Source: a virus
IMG/VR virus record: IMGVR_UViG_3300010885_022647
Span: 1 to 32,559 of that record
Strand: one strand, 5' to 3'
Length of the DNA: 32,559 nt
Shown: positions 22,441 through 27,607 of the stretch, one piece after another
Layout of the letters: the number at the start of each line of letters is the position of its first letter
How positions within the stretch are numbered: position 1 is the stretch's first letter
Notes under the pieces: model-generated
Told to the model about the DNA's origin: nothing
Seen by the model: only the letters and a program-made list of their open reading frames with translations
The model's database searches: none
Translations under genes and position numbers: made by a program

Positions 22441-22871
22441 GCTTAACATCATCAAGAAGAGACTTCCTTACCGGCATGGCGTCCCTGTTCGCGGCGCCCG
22501 CCATCGTCAGCGCCCAGAACCTGATGCCCATCAAGGTCATCCCGTTTGAGCCATATATGATCATCAGAGGATATAACCCTTTCACCGAGGTGTGGACAGA
22601 AACTAAGCTTTACGAAAAGGCTGGCGATCCTTTCGCCTTCCTGAACGATGACTTCTATCGACGCCTCGGGAACGCCACCGGCGACATGTCGCTGCGCGGC
22701 CTCCAGACTGCGGCCATCGAGAGCCGGGCGGATGAGAAGGCCATGCGGTTCTTTCAGCACCAAGAACCGCAGGCCTTCCGCCTGCACCATGAGGCGGAGC
22801 CCTTCGCCCACCAGATCATCGGTCAAGGGCGCGATAACCGCTGCTACATCATCCCGAAGGACTTTGCCTGA
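22437..22871 (+). CDS. Exported protein with twin-arginine (Tat) leader
   Basis: 144 residues from the ATG at 22437, behind GGGAGAAG. The leader SRRDFLTGMASLFAAPAIVSA has the R-R-x-F-L Tat motif and a cleavage site after VSA. It is followed by QNLMPIKV, closely like the leader and first mature residues of the protein at 11979-12278. The mature part (about 120 residues) is rich in Phe, Arg and Glu, without a recognised domain. Two Tat-type proteins in one phage imply an envelope task. It is coupled to both neighbours. Confidence 0.62.
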   Translation: MSLTSSRRDFLTGMASLFAAPAIVSAQNLMPIKVIPFEPYMIIRGYNPFTEVWTETKLYEKAGDPFAFLNDDFYRRLGNATGDMSLRGLQTAAIESRADEKAMRFFQHQEPQAFRLHHEAEPFAHQIIGQGRDNRCYIIPKDFA

Positions 22872-23086
22872 TGCGCTTCAAGTCCGTCTCCAAGCGCCAC
22901 TGGAAGGCCCGACTGAGGCGGGGGCTGTGGATACCCCGCCTCGTCATCGAACGGTGGTCCCTGACCGCCCCAGAGGGCTGCAAACTGGTCTGGCACCACA
23001 CCGAGGACTTCCTGCGCGTCATCCCCGGATACGTCGCGGAGGCCCGCGAATACCACCCCGACGACACGAAGAGGGCGTGGGAATGA
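22871..23086 (+). CDS. Small basic hypothetical protein
   Basis: 71 residues starting in the TGATG overlap with the Tat-leader gene. The N-terminal 30 residues are strongly basic (RFKSVSKRHWKARLRRG) and could bind nucleic acid; the remainder is mixed, ending DDTKRAWE. No known motif. It is the last clearly coded gene before a repeat-rich gap of about 350 bases. Confidence 0.55.
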   Translation: MRFKSVSKRHWKARLRRGLWIPRLVIERWSLTAPEGCKLVWHHTEDFLRVIPGYVAEAREYHPDDTKRAWE

Positions 23087-23268
23087 CCGGAACTCATGCG
23101 GAGGTTGAAAATCCCAGAAATCCGGGCGAAATCGACAGACCTCCGCTAACCTCCGCTAACCTCCGTAAAGTTTGCGGAGGTTGTGCGTGGTGTTGTGGTG
23201 TAATGTGTTACATTACACCCCCCGCTTCGGCGGGGTGTGAGTTCCGGTGGGGTCAATGGAGGGTCTAG
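23083..23268 (+). CDS. Possible 61-residue cysteine-rich ORF over a repeat region
   Basis: An ATG overlapping the previous stop (ATGA) opens 61 codons with a cluster CGGCAWCCGVMC. The same bases carry decanucleotide direct repeats and two strong hairpins, and the composition is odd for this phage, so translation may be incidental. Kept at low confidence because the coupled start is like those of its neighbours. Confidence 0.25.
   Translation: MTGTHAEVENPRNPGEIDRPPLTSANLRKVCGGCAWCCGVMCYITPPASAGCEFRWGQWRV
23197..23235 (+). terminator. Tandem hairpins: 10-base perfect stem, then UUCG-loop stem
   Basis: First hairpin: arms GGTGTAATGT and ACATTACACC with loop GTT (23197-23219). Second: CCCCGC / GCGGGG closed by the very stable TTCG loop (23220-23235). 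No T-run follows, so termination may be Rho-aided, or the pair may be a processing or binding site. Confidence 0.45.
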
Positions 23269-23374
23269 GGGCGCGCTTCGCGGCCCCCACTGCTGACCGG
23301 ACATTGTGGAGGGGGCGGGATCGGCCCTGCGCTGTCGCTCCGGGCCTCCCCCGCTTGAGGCGTTTGATGTTGAA

Positions 23375-23403
23375 TTGACGTGCTGAACAAACTGAGTTAG
23401 CGT
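23375..23403 (+). promoter_or_regulatory. Candidate rightward promoter
   Basis: TTGACG (23375-23380), a 17-base spacer, then TAGCGT (23398-23403); five of six matches to the -35 and fewer to the -10 of a sigma-70 promoter. It lies about 30 bases before the next gene and after the tandem hairpins, a sensible place for a new transcription unit. Confidence 0.4.
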
Positions 23404-23434
23404 TTTAACCTTAGCAATCGAAATGGAGGTCAGG

Positions 23435-24025
23435 ATGGAATATGTGACGGTGAGGGTGGGTGGCGCCCTGTTGAGGATGCACACGCACGAGGTGACGATC
23501 AGGCAGGCGGGTGACTGGCGGCTGGTCGAATGCACCAAGCACTCGCGGGACGGCTGGAAGAGCCTCAAGCTGTACCTCGACCGACCGGCGAAGAAGAATG
23601 TGTGGCGCCTCGGCGTGAAGGGCACATACATGGCCGGGACGAGCGACAGCGCGCTGCTCGTCGAGTTCTACCCCGCCATGCGCGGCTGGGTCGTGTCGCA
23701 GGCCAATGGCATTGACGTGGCGCTCCCCGAGGAGGGCGTGGGGGCGCCGGCGCCGGTGTGTGTCCCCGATGGGGTCAGGGACTTTGTGGTGGGGGGGATT
23801 TTGGAGCGCAGGCTCGCGGCGAGGCCCCCGCTCTCGCACAAGGCCCAGACGAGGACGCTGGGGCGCTATGTGGTGGACATGATCGCGCAGGAGTTCAAGG
23901 TGCCCCCGGCGCGCGCCAAGGCGTATGTGAACGCCCTGATCGACAATGGCGTCATTGAGTTCGCCATGATCGACAAGCACAACCGCATCAGCGGCCTGCG
24001 TCTGGTGGAGGTGGCCAATGGCTAA
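23435..24025 (+). CDS. Hypothetical protein with winged-helix-like C-terminus
   Basis: 196 residues from the ATG at 23435, five bases after GGAGG (an ATG at 23423 overlaps the ribosome site). The first 95 residues are beta-rich (EYVTVRVGG, VEFYPAMRGWVVSQANG). Residues 140-190 (RTLGRYVVDMIAQEF, PARAKAYVNALIDNGVIEFAMID) have the helix-helix-wing look of DNA-binding winged helices. It is the first gene after the candidate promoter, coupled to the next gene. It may be a regulator or a replication accessory. Confidence 0.58.
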   Translation: MEYVTVRVGGALLRMHTHEVTIRQAGDWRLVECTKHSRDGWKSLKLYLDRPAKKNVWRLGVKGTYMAGTSDSALLVEFYPAMRGWVVSQANGIDVALPEEGVGAPAPVCVPDGVRDFVVGGILERRLAARPPLSHKAQTRTLGRYVVDMIAQEFKVPPARAKAYVNALIDNGVIEFAMIDKHNRISGLRLVEVANG

Positions 24026-24665
24026 GGCGCCCAAGAAGCACGACTTCAAGCCATGGCCGCAGGGCACCCGGACCCACTTCGGCGTCCCCACGACCGACCG
24101 GGACTTCCCGGATTGGCACATGACGCCCGGCACCTACATCGCCGGTCGGGAGCACCTCGACGACCTCGACATGGTCGCCGTCGCGATGGAGGAGAAGTGG
24201 GGCCGGGACCGCCTGCGCCTCCTTGTAGATCGTGAATTGCGTGAAAAGTTTGACAGGCAACGCTACAAGACCAATCAGGCGATCTGGAGGGGCAACCTTC
24301 AGGACGTGAAGATTGAGGCCGACCGAATGATGAAGGCGTGGAGGGCTCTGGACCGGGCTGCGGAGGCCGCTGGAGCTCATGAACTCGCCCCGGAGGTATG
24401 GGAGTGCGTCACGCCCGACGGGACAGTCGTGGCGGTCGTTAAAAACGATCTGGACGCGCGTCTGGTCGTGGCGCAGGGCAGGCACGTCGAGGTCTACACG
24501 ATGTCAGAGGTGGGGAGGCTTCTGGCTAACTATCAGACGCTGGCGGCAGTGAAGGCGTCCTTCCCCGGTTGTCAGGTGGAGCTGGTCTCCGGGCCTCCCC
24601 GCGACCCTTTGGACGCCATCCCCGACAGCAAGGCGCACATAGACGACCCGCTTCCTTTTGATTGA
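24018..24665 (+). CDS. Hypothetical protein with SSB-like acidic C-terminal tip
   Basis: 215 residues. The N-terminus is basic and Pro-rich. A helical middle (about 60-120: MEEKWGRDRLRLLVDRELREKF) is followed by a beta-rich domain with WECVTPDGTVVAVVKNDLDA. The chain ends HIDDPLPFD, very close to the acidic D-D-x-[IL]-P-F tip by which bacterial SSB recruits repair and replication proteins, with one extra Asp. The protein may bind the same partners; this is inference from a short motif. The gene overlaps the preceding one by eight bases. Confidence 0.58.
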   Translation: MAKAPKKHDFKPWPQGTRTHFGVPTTDRDFPDWHMTPGTYIAGREHLDDLDMVAVAMEEKWGRDRLRLLVDRELREKFDRQRYKTNQAIWRGNLQDVKIEADRMMKAWRALDRAAEAAGAHELAPEVWECVTPDGTVVAVVKNDLDARLVVAQGRHVEVYTMSEVGRLLANYQTLAAVKASFPGCQVELVSGPPRDPLDAIPDSKAHIDDPLPFD

Positions 24666-24681
24666 CCCTCCATGCAAAATA

Positions 24682-24716
24682 CTTTAGATTTGATTGGGTA
24701 TCATATCTAAAGGAGG
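24682..24716 (+). promoter_or_regulatory. Hairpin that can mask the ribosome site of the NUMOD4-HNH gene
   Basis: CTTTAGAT (24682-24689) pairs with ATCTAAAG (24705-24712). The right arm includes the first four bases of the Shine-Dalgarno sequence AAAGGAGG (24709-24716), with the GTG start five bases later. In long readthrough transcripts the ribosome site would be partly closed. Confidence 0.5.
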
Positions 24717-24721
24717 TTCGT

Positions 24722-25150
24722 GTGGAGGGTGAAATTTGGAAAGATGTTCCCGAGGTTGATGGCTTCAAAGCGTCTTCCTTGGGAAGAACATGGGCGCCAT
24801 CGACTACTGCAGAAATGCCCAATGGTGGTTTTAGATCTTATGTAACAAAACCAACTTTTGGGACAAAAGGTAAATCATTTAAAAATGCTCGCCATATTTA
24901 TTTCATGACAAGCTATCGTGGAAAAAATTTTAAAGTTCATCGGCTTGTCTGTTCTGCTTTTCATGGCCCAGCCCCATTTCCCCGTGCCGTCGTAATCCAT
25001 ATTGACGAGGATGCTACTAACAATCGCCCCGAAAACTTGCGTTGGGGAACGCAGAAGGAAAATCTCAACTCACCCGGATTTATCGCCTATTGCAAGGCAA
25101 GAACCGGAGAGAACAGTCCCGGAGCAAAGGGGCGAGCGAAGAAATCCTAA
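24722..25150 (+). CDS. NUMOD4-HNH homing endonuclease
   Basis: 142 residues from GTG at 24722, placed five bases after a perfect AAAGGAGG; the frame is open further up but without a start as good. GEIWKDVPEVDGFKASSLGR is a NUMOD4 unit (usual form EIW-P-GY-VSN-GR). VHRLVCSAFHG then VIHIDEDATNNRPENLRWGT is the HNH nuclease, with His73, His93, Asn101 and Asn105. It is free-standing and much richer in A and T than its neighbours. It ends the rightward operon, followed by a strong hairpin. Confidence 0.88.
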   Translation: MEGEIWKDVPEVDGFKASSLGRTWAPSTTAEMPNGGFRSYVTKPTFGTKGKSFKNARHIYFMTSYRGKNFKVHRLVCSAFHGPAPFPRAVVIHIDEDATNNRPENLRWGTQKENLNSPGFIAYCKARTGENSPGAKGRAKKS

Positions 25151-25158
25151 ACGCAAAA

Positions 25159-25193
25159 GGGCCGGGGGGAACGCAAAACCAGCCCCCCGGCCC
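25159..25193. terminator. Strong hairpin between convergent operons
   Basis: Perfect 11-base arms GGGCCGGGGGG (25159-25169) and CCCCCCGGCCC (25183-25193) with a 13-base loop, between the stop of the rightward HNH gene and the stop of the leftward HTH gene. A second inverted repeat GCCTGAC / GTCAGGC (25199-25205, 25221-25227) follows. Symmetry suggests action in both directions; no long T-run is present. Confidence 0.6.
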
Positions 25194-25221
25194 CCTACGC
25201 CTGACAGCACCCCCTCGGGCG

Positions 25222-25443
25222 TCAGGCAATCTGCATTGATGCGATGATCTTGTCCTCGACCCACTCCATCGGGAGCAGGCCCTCGGAAATGCCCTCCAAC
25301 AGCATGACGGCTGAGGCTGGCGGGGGGCTGGCGCCGGCCAGCCAGAGTTGGACGCTGCGGCGGGTGACGCCCATGATCAGGGCCACGTCAGCCGTGCTGA
25401 AGTCCAGCTTGTGCATGATGTCTTTCAGCTTGTCCGGGGTCAA
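25222..25443 (-). CDS. Small XRE-like HTH protein
   Basis: 73 residues beginning with TTG at 25443, which overlaps the TGA of the gene before and has GGAG eight bases upstream. LKDIMHKLDFSTADVALIMGVTRRSVQLWLAG is an HTH with the pattern of Cro/XRE repressors (helix 2 TADVALIMGV, helix 3 RRSVQLWLAG), followed by a helical end. It closes the leftward early-type operon. It could be the regulator that binds the dyads in the two promoters of this operon, an autoregulatory arrangement that is inferred. Confidence 0.62.
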   Translation of the reverse strand: MTPDKLKDIMHKLDFSTADVALIMGVTRRSVQLWLAGASPPPASAVMLLEGISEGLLPMEWVEDKIIASMQIA

Positions 25444-25643
25444 TGGCTCATCTCCAACAGCGCGGCCCTTGCGGAGGCCTGTGAGCGGGCGTGGCGGAGG
25501 TCGCCGTTGGTTGTGAGGGCCCGCCAAATTGGCCTGCCCCCGCGCTTCATGGAGCCCTTGGCGATCCACCCGATCAGGCGGTCGAAGTAGTAGACCGAGA
25601 AGGTCCCGTCCGGGTTGAAGGACGTGTGGATGGGGTGGGGCAT
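25440..25643 (-). CDS. Small hypothetical protein
   Basis: 67 residues of unknown function. It has a beta-type N-terminal part (TSFNPDGTFSVYYFDRLIGWI), then a basic stretch (KGSMKRGGRPIWRAL) and a helix. Its ATG overlaps the previous stop (TGATG) and its own stop overlaps the HTH gene, so the three genes are coupled. No known motif. Confidence 0.52.
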   Translation of the reverse strand: MPHPIHTSFNPDGTFSVYYFDRLIGWIAKGSMKRGGRPIWRALTTNGDLRHARSQASARAALLEMSH

Positions 25644-25840
25644 CAGATGAACTCCCCGATGATGACGGCGTCGAGTTTTTTGACGAGGGGCTCAAGCTGC
25701 TTGCGGGCCTTGCCCAGCAATGCGGCGTCGGTGGCGGTCAGCATGGCCACGGCGCCGGGGTTCTTTTTGCAGTGGTGGGCAAACCGGAGCGCGTTCATGT
25801 CGGACGGGCTGGCCTTGTAGGCGTCGATGAGCTTCTGCAC
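25643..25840 (-). CDS. Small helical hypothetical protein
   Basis: 65 residues from GTG at 25840, which has GGAG seven bases upstream; the frame is open to 25936 but runs across a hairpin there. The chain is helical (QKLIDAYKASPSDMNALRFAHHC, then AALLGKARKQLEPLVKKLDAV). It is coupled to the next gene by TGATG. No family recognised. Confidence 0.52.
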   Translation of the reverse strand: MQKLIDAYKASPSDMNALRFAHHCKKNPGAVAMLTATDAALLGKARKQLEPLVKKLDAVIIGEFI

Positions 25841-25871
25841 GGTAATTCTCCATTTAATGGGGTTGTGGGCG

Positions 25872-25896
25872 TCTGGGGGAGTGTGCCTCCCCCAGA
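25872..25896 (-). terminator. Hairpin between genes of the leftward operon
   Basis: Perfect 10-base arms TCTGGGGGAG / CTCCCCCAGA with loop TGTGC. It lies after the 74-residue gene and before the 65-residue gene, so it could end or thin out transcription, or protect mRNA ends. No T-run on the leftward side. Confidence 0.5.
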
Positions 25897-25926
25897 GTGG
25901 ACGGTGGACGGGGTGGACGTAGAGCA

Positions 25927-26151
25927 TCAATCGCACGCCATGTGGGGAACGTCGAGGGCCGCGCGGTGGGCCTCGTCAAAGGTCTGGGTGGTGTAGACGT
26001 CTTCGATCTTGACCACGGACCAGTTGTCGCCGGTCTTGGCCTTGCGGCGGTCGGCCCACTCCCTCGCCGTCTTGAGGTAGAGGGTGGTGTCGCACTGGGC
26101 GATCTGCTGGGCGAGGGAGAGGCAGCTGTCGTTGTTGATGAGGTAATACAT
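25927..26151 (-). CDS. Small hypothetical protein behind a repeated ribosome cassette
   Basis: 74 residues; the start at 26151 is set by GGAGATTGAC directly before the ATG. Mixed helix and strand (YYLINNDSCLSLAQQIAQCD, then WADRRKAKTGDNWSVVKIEDVYT). Two cysteines, no membrane span. The function is unknown. It lies between two hairpins in the leftward operon. Confidence 0.52.
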   Translation of the reverse strand: MYYLINNDSCLSLAQQIAQCDTTLYLKTAREWADRRKAKTGDNWSVVKIEDVYTTQTFDEAHRAALDVPHMACD

Positions 26152-26174
26152 GTCAATCTCCATTCAGGGGTGGG

Positions 26175-26192
26175 CGGGGGCCGCAGCCCCCG
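26175..26192 (-). terminator. Short GC hairpin in the leftward operon
   Basis: Arms CGGGGGC / GCCCCCG with loop CGCA, in the gap after the 104-residue gene. Like the other hairpins of this operon it lacks a T-run and may act as an attenuator. Confidence 0.45.
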
Positions 26193-26199
26193 TTGATGA

Positions 26200-26514
26200 T
26201 TAGGCCGCCTTCTGGACCTTGCTGGGCTTCTTGGCCTTGATGCGGAACACCTTGTAGGCCTCTCCCTCGACCTTGCAGGAGTCGATCTGGGCCTGCGTCA
26301 GGCCCAAGGCGAGCAACATCTTTTCGTTGATGGTCTTGCGGGACTGCAAGGTGACTTCGAGGTCGGCGGTCTCGCCTTCGAGGAAGCCGTAGCCGCCCAA
26401 GATGTCTACGACGTCCTGCTTGGCGGCCTTCACGACGGCCTCGGCCTGATCAAGCTGCTCCTTGGCGGCGAAGTAGACTTCGGCGGCGGCGACGGTGTTG
26501 TTGAGAGCGGTCAT
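26200..26514 (-). CDS. Helical hypothetical protein with basic tail
   Basis: 104 residues from the ATG at 26514, preceded by GGAGATTGAT. The first 45 residues form a long Ala-rich helix (VAAAEVYFAAKEQLDQAEAVVKAAKQ), the middle is beta-type (GETADLEVTLQSRK), and the end is strongly basic (KVFRIKAKKPSKVQKAA), suiting nucleic-acid contact. It is the first gene after one of the two dyad-bearing promoters. The function is unknown; an early host-takeover role is inferred from position only. Confidence 0.55.
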   Translation of the reverse strand: MTALNNTVAAAEVYFAAKEQLDQAEAVVKAAKQDVVDILGGYGFLEGETADLEVTLQSRKTINEKMLLALGLTQAQIDSCKVEGEAYKVFRIKAKKPSKVQKAA

Positions 26515-26565
26515 ATCAATCTCCATCTGGTTAAGTGCCGGTCTACATCCAGACCGTGATTTAAG

Positions 26566-26594
26566 GTTGTAAACGAAGATATTTCGTCTGTCTA
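26566..26594 (-). promoter_or_regulatory. Leftward promoter with a perfect dyad in its spacer
   Basis: On the minus strand TAGACA (26594-26589), a 17-base spacer and TACAAC (26571-26566). The spacer contains the perfect dyad ACGAA-N5-TTCGT (26573-26587). The same architecture occurs at 27443-27471. A repressor bound to the dyad would sit exactly between -35 and -10. Confidence 0.55.
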
Positions 26595-26612
26595 GTCACC
26601 TCGACCCACAAA

Positions 26613-26627
26613 ACGAAAATAATTCGT
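26613..26627. promoter_or_regulatory. Additional operator dyad
   Basis: ACGAA-AATAA-TTCGT, a third perfect copy of the 15-base dyad. It is flanked by outer arms CCACA and TGTGG, so the dyad extends to about 29 bases with two mismatched pairs. It adjoins the DnaA box at 26630. Confidence 0.5.
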
Positions 26628-26629
26628 CC

Positions 26630-26638
26630 TGTGGATAA
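26630..26638 (-). promoter_or_regulatory. Perfect DnaA box in the leftward control region
   Basis: TTATCCACA on the minus strand, part of an 18-base segment (26628-26645) that is repeated exactly at 27484-27501 (CCTGTGGATAACTTTTTT). It lies upstream of a dyad-bearing promoter and just after the stop of the 87-residue gene. Confidence 0.6.
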
Positions 26639-26643
26639 CTTTT

Positions 26644-26907
26644 TTAGAGGATGACCTTCTGGTCAATCGCAATCGAGAACTGACCGGCGGCGCGGCGATT
26701 GACCGACTTGCCCACCTTCAGGGGACCGTTGAAGATCAGGCCGAACAGGCGCCCGCGCTCATAGTTCCACTGGCCATTGGCGTCATGTTCGAAGGCGTCG
26801 TAACGGATCGGCTTGCCCGCCTGCGCCTCCTTGAAGCCGTTCGAGAAGGGCGCGCTGCGCATGACGCCGAGGATGCCGGTTTGAGTGGTGTGAACTTGCT
26901 TGGCCAT
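26644..26907 (-). CDS. Hypothetical small protein behind a repeated ribosome cassette
   Basis: 87 residues from the ATG at 26907 (GGAGATTGAT in front). It has a beta-type pattern with RSAPFSNGFKEAQAGKPIRYDAF and GQWNYERGRLFGLIFNGPLKVG; the R-G-R-x-F-G run recalls small phage proteins of unknown role. No membrane span. The gene follows a strong hairpin, and its TAA is part of a T-rich run next to a DnaA box. Confidence 0.55.
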   Translation of the reverse strand: MAKQVHTTQTGILGVMRSAPFSNGFKEAQAGKPIRYDAFEHDANGQWNYERGRLFGLIFNGPLKVGKSVNRRAAGQFSIAIDQKVIL

Positions 26908-26936
26908 ATCAATCTCCAAAAGTGGGGGGATAACTC

Positions 26937-26964
26937 GGGGGAAAACCGGGTAGGGTTTTCCCCC
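26937..26964 (-). terminator. Strong hairpin between two leftward genes
   Basis: Perfect 11-base arms GGGGGAAAACC (26937-26947) and GGTTTTCCCCC (26954-26964) with loop GGGTAG, between the 144-residue and the 87-residue genes. It is the longest stem of the operon, probably a partial terminator separating a highly expressed first gene from the rest. Confidence 0.58.
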
Positions 26965-26971
26965 TACCTGA

Positions 26972-27406
26972 TCAGAAGTGGGGGTTCTGGCGCTCGATGT
27001 GGCCCTTCACCAAGGACCACGTCTTGTGCATCTTCCACTGGTTGGCGGCGCCCTGACGGTGGAAGGTCTGGCCCTCGGAGGTGGTGATCATCTTGAAGTT
27101 CTTGCTGATCTTGGTGACGACGCCGCAGGGGTAATAGTCGCCGTTGAAGGCGTAGGAGACGGGGTCGTTGACGGCGGGAAGCTTGGCCGCCCGCGCAGCC
27201 TTCAGCTCCTCCACACGGGCGTCAAAGGCGTTTGTGGCCGCACGGAAGTTTTCGTCGTTGGACATGCCCTCGTCGATCAGGGTGTCCTGAATGTTCAGGC
27301 GGTGACTGTCGATGGAGGTCTCAAGGTCGGCATAGTCGCTGGCGCAATCGAAGGCGAGGTTGGCGCTGGTGATGCCGAGGTCTTGGGCGAAGGTCAGGTC
27401 GGTCAT
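26972..27406 (-). CDS. Hypothetical protein, first gene of the leftward early-type operon
   Basis: 144 residues from the ATG at 27406, preceded by GGAGATTGAC; the frame is open far upstream but only by chance. The N-terminal 85 residues are helical and acidic (DLETSIDSHRLNIQDTLIDEG). The C-terminal part is beta-type (VSYAFNGDYYPCGVVTKISKNFKMITTSEGQ), resembling a small SH3- or KOW-like barrel. It is directly downstream of the second dyad-bearing promoter and ends before a strong hairpin, so it is probably made early and in quantity. The function is unknown. Confidence 0.58.
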   Translation of the reverse strand: MTDLTFAQDLGITSANLAFDCASDYADLETSIDSHRLNIQDTLIDEGMSNDENFRAATNAFDARVEELKAARAAKLPAVNDPVSYAFNGDYYPCGVVTKISKNFKMITTSEGQTFHRQGAANQWKMHKTWSLVKGHIERQNPHF

Positions 27407-27442
27407 GTCAATCTCCATGTGGTTAGAAGCAACCATGTCCCC

Positions 27443-27471
27443 CTTGTAAGCGAAGAAACTTCGCCTGTAAA
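27443..27471 (-). promoter_or_regulatory. Leftward promoter with a perfect dyad in its spacer (second copy)
   Basis: On the minus strand TTTACA (27471-27466), a 17-base spacer and TACAAG (27448-27443). The dyad GCGAA-N5-TTCGC (27450-27464) fills the spacer at the same offset as in the promoter at 26566-26594. The first gene starts about 37 bases downstream. Confidence 0.58.
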
Positions 27472-27483
27472 GCCCTCCAAGCC

Positions 27484-27501
27484 CCTGTGGATAACTTTTT
27501 T
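27484..27501. repeat. 18-base direct repeat with DnaA box (second copy at 26628-26645)
   Basis: CCTGTGGATAACTTTTTT occurs twice in the same orientation, each time about 30-50 bases upstream of a dyad-bearing promoter. It contains TGTGGATAA (27486-27494), the complement of the DnaA consensus TTATCCACA, followed by six T. Confidence 0.75.
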
Positions 27502-27547
27502 CAAAAATAATTTCGGTGGGCTTTCGAACGCCCGGAAATCCGGCGCA

Positions 27548-27576
27548 TTGACCGGGCGAGCGAATTGCGAGACACT
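27548..27576 (+). promoter_or_regulatory. Weak candidate promoter for the terminase operon
   Basis: TTGACC (27548-27553), 17 bases, then GACACT (27571-27576). The -35 is good and the -10 poor, so activation by another factor would be needed. It is the only promoter-like site in the divergent gap before the terminase genes. Confidence 0.3.
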
Positions 27577-27607
27577 CCTGCCTGCCCGTTTTACCAGTGG
27601 ATCTTCG

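Larger units (their letters stand above)
23087..23434. other. Repeat- and hairpin-rich intergenic region
   Basis: A gap of 348 bases, the longest without a secure gene. It contains GCGGAGGTT at 23098 and again near 23174, and AACCTCCG units in tandem between them (CCTCCGCTAA twice). It also has a perfect 10-base inverted repeat with a 3-base loop (23197-23219), directly followed by a CCCCGC-TTCG-GCGGGG hairpin (23220-23235). A GC-rich inverted repeat near 23269-23290 (GGGGC / GCCCC) and a promoter-like site at 23375-23403 complete it. It could end the upstream operon, start the next, and perhaps act as a replication or protein-binding site. Confidence 0.55.

Noticed and set aside
23087-23240. 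CRISPR array
   Set aside because: Repeats are 9-10 bases, overlapping and adjacent, without unique spacers.
23146-23631. 161-codon leftward frame across the repeat-rich gap
   Set aside because: Runs through hairpins and into the next rightward gene; Ser/Pro/Thr-rich with no ribosome site.
26573-26587. Alphaproteobacterial LexA (SOS) box
   Set aside because: That box is the direct repeat GTTC-N7-GTTC; the site here is an inverted CGAA-N5-TTCG.
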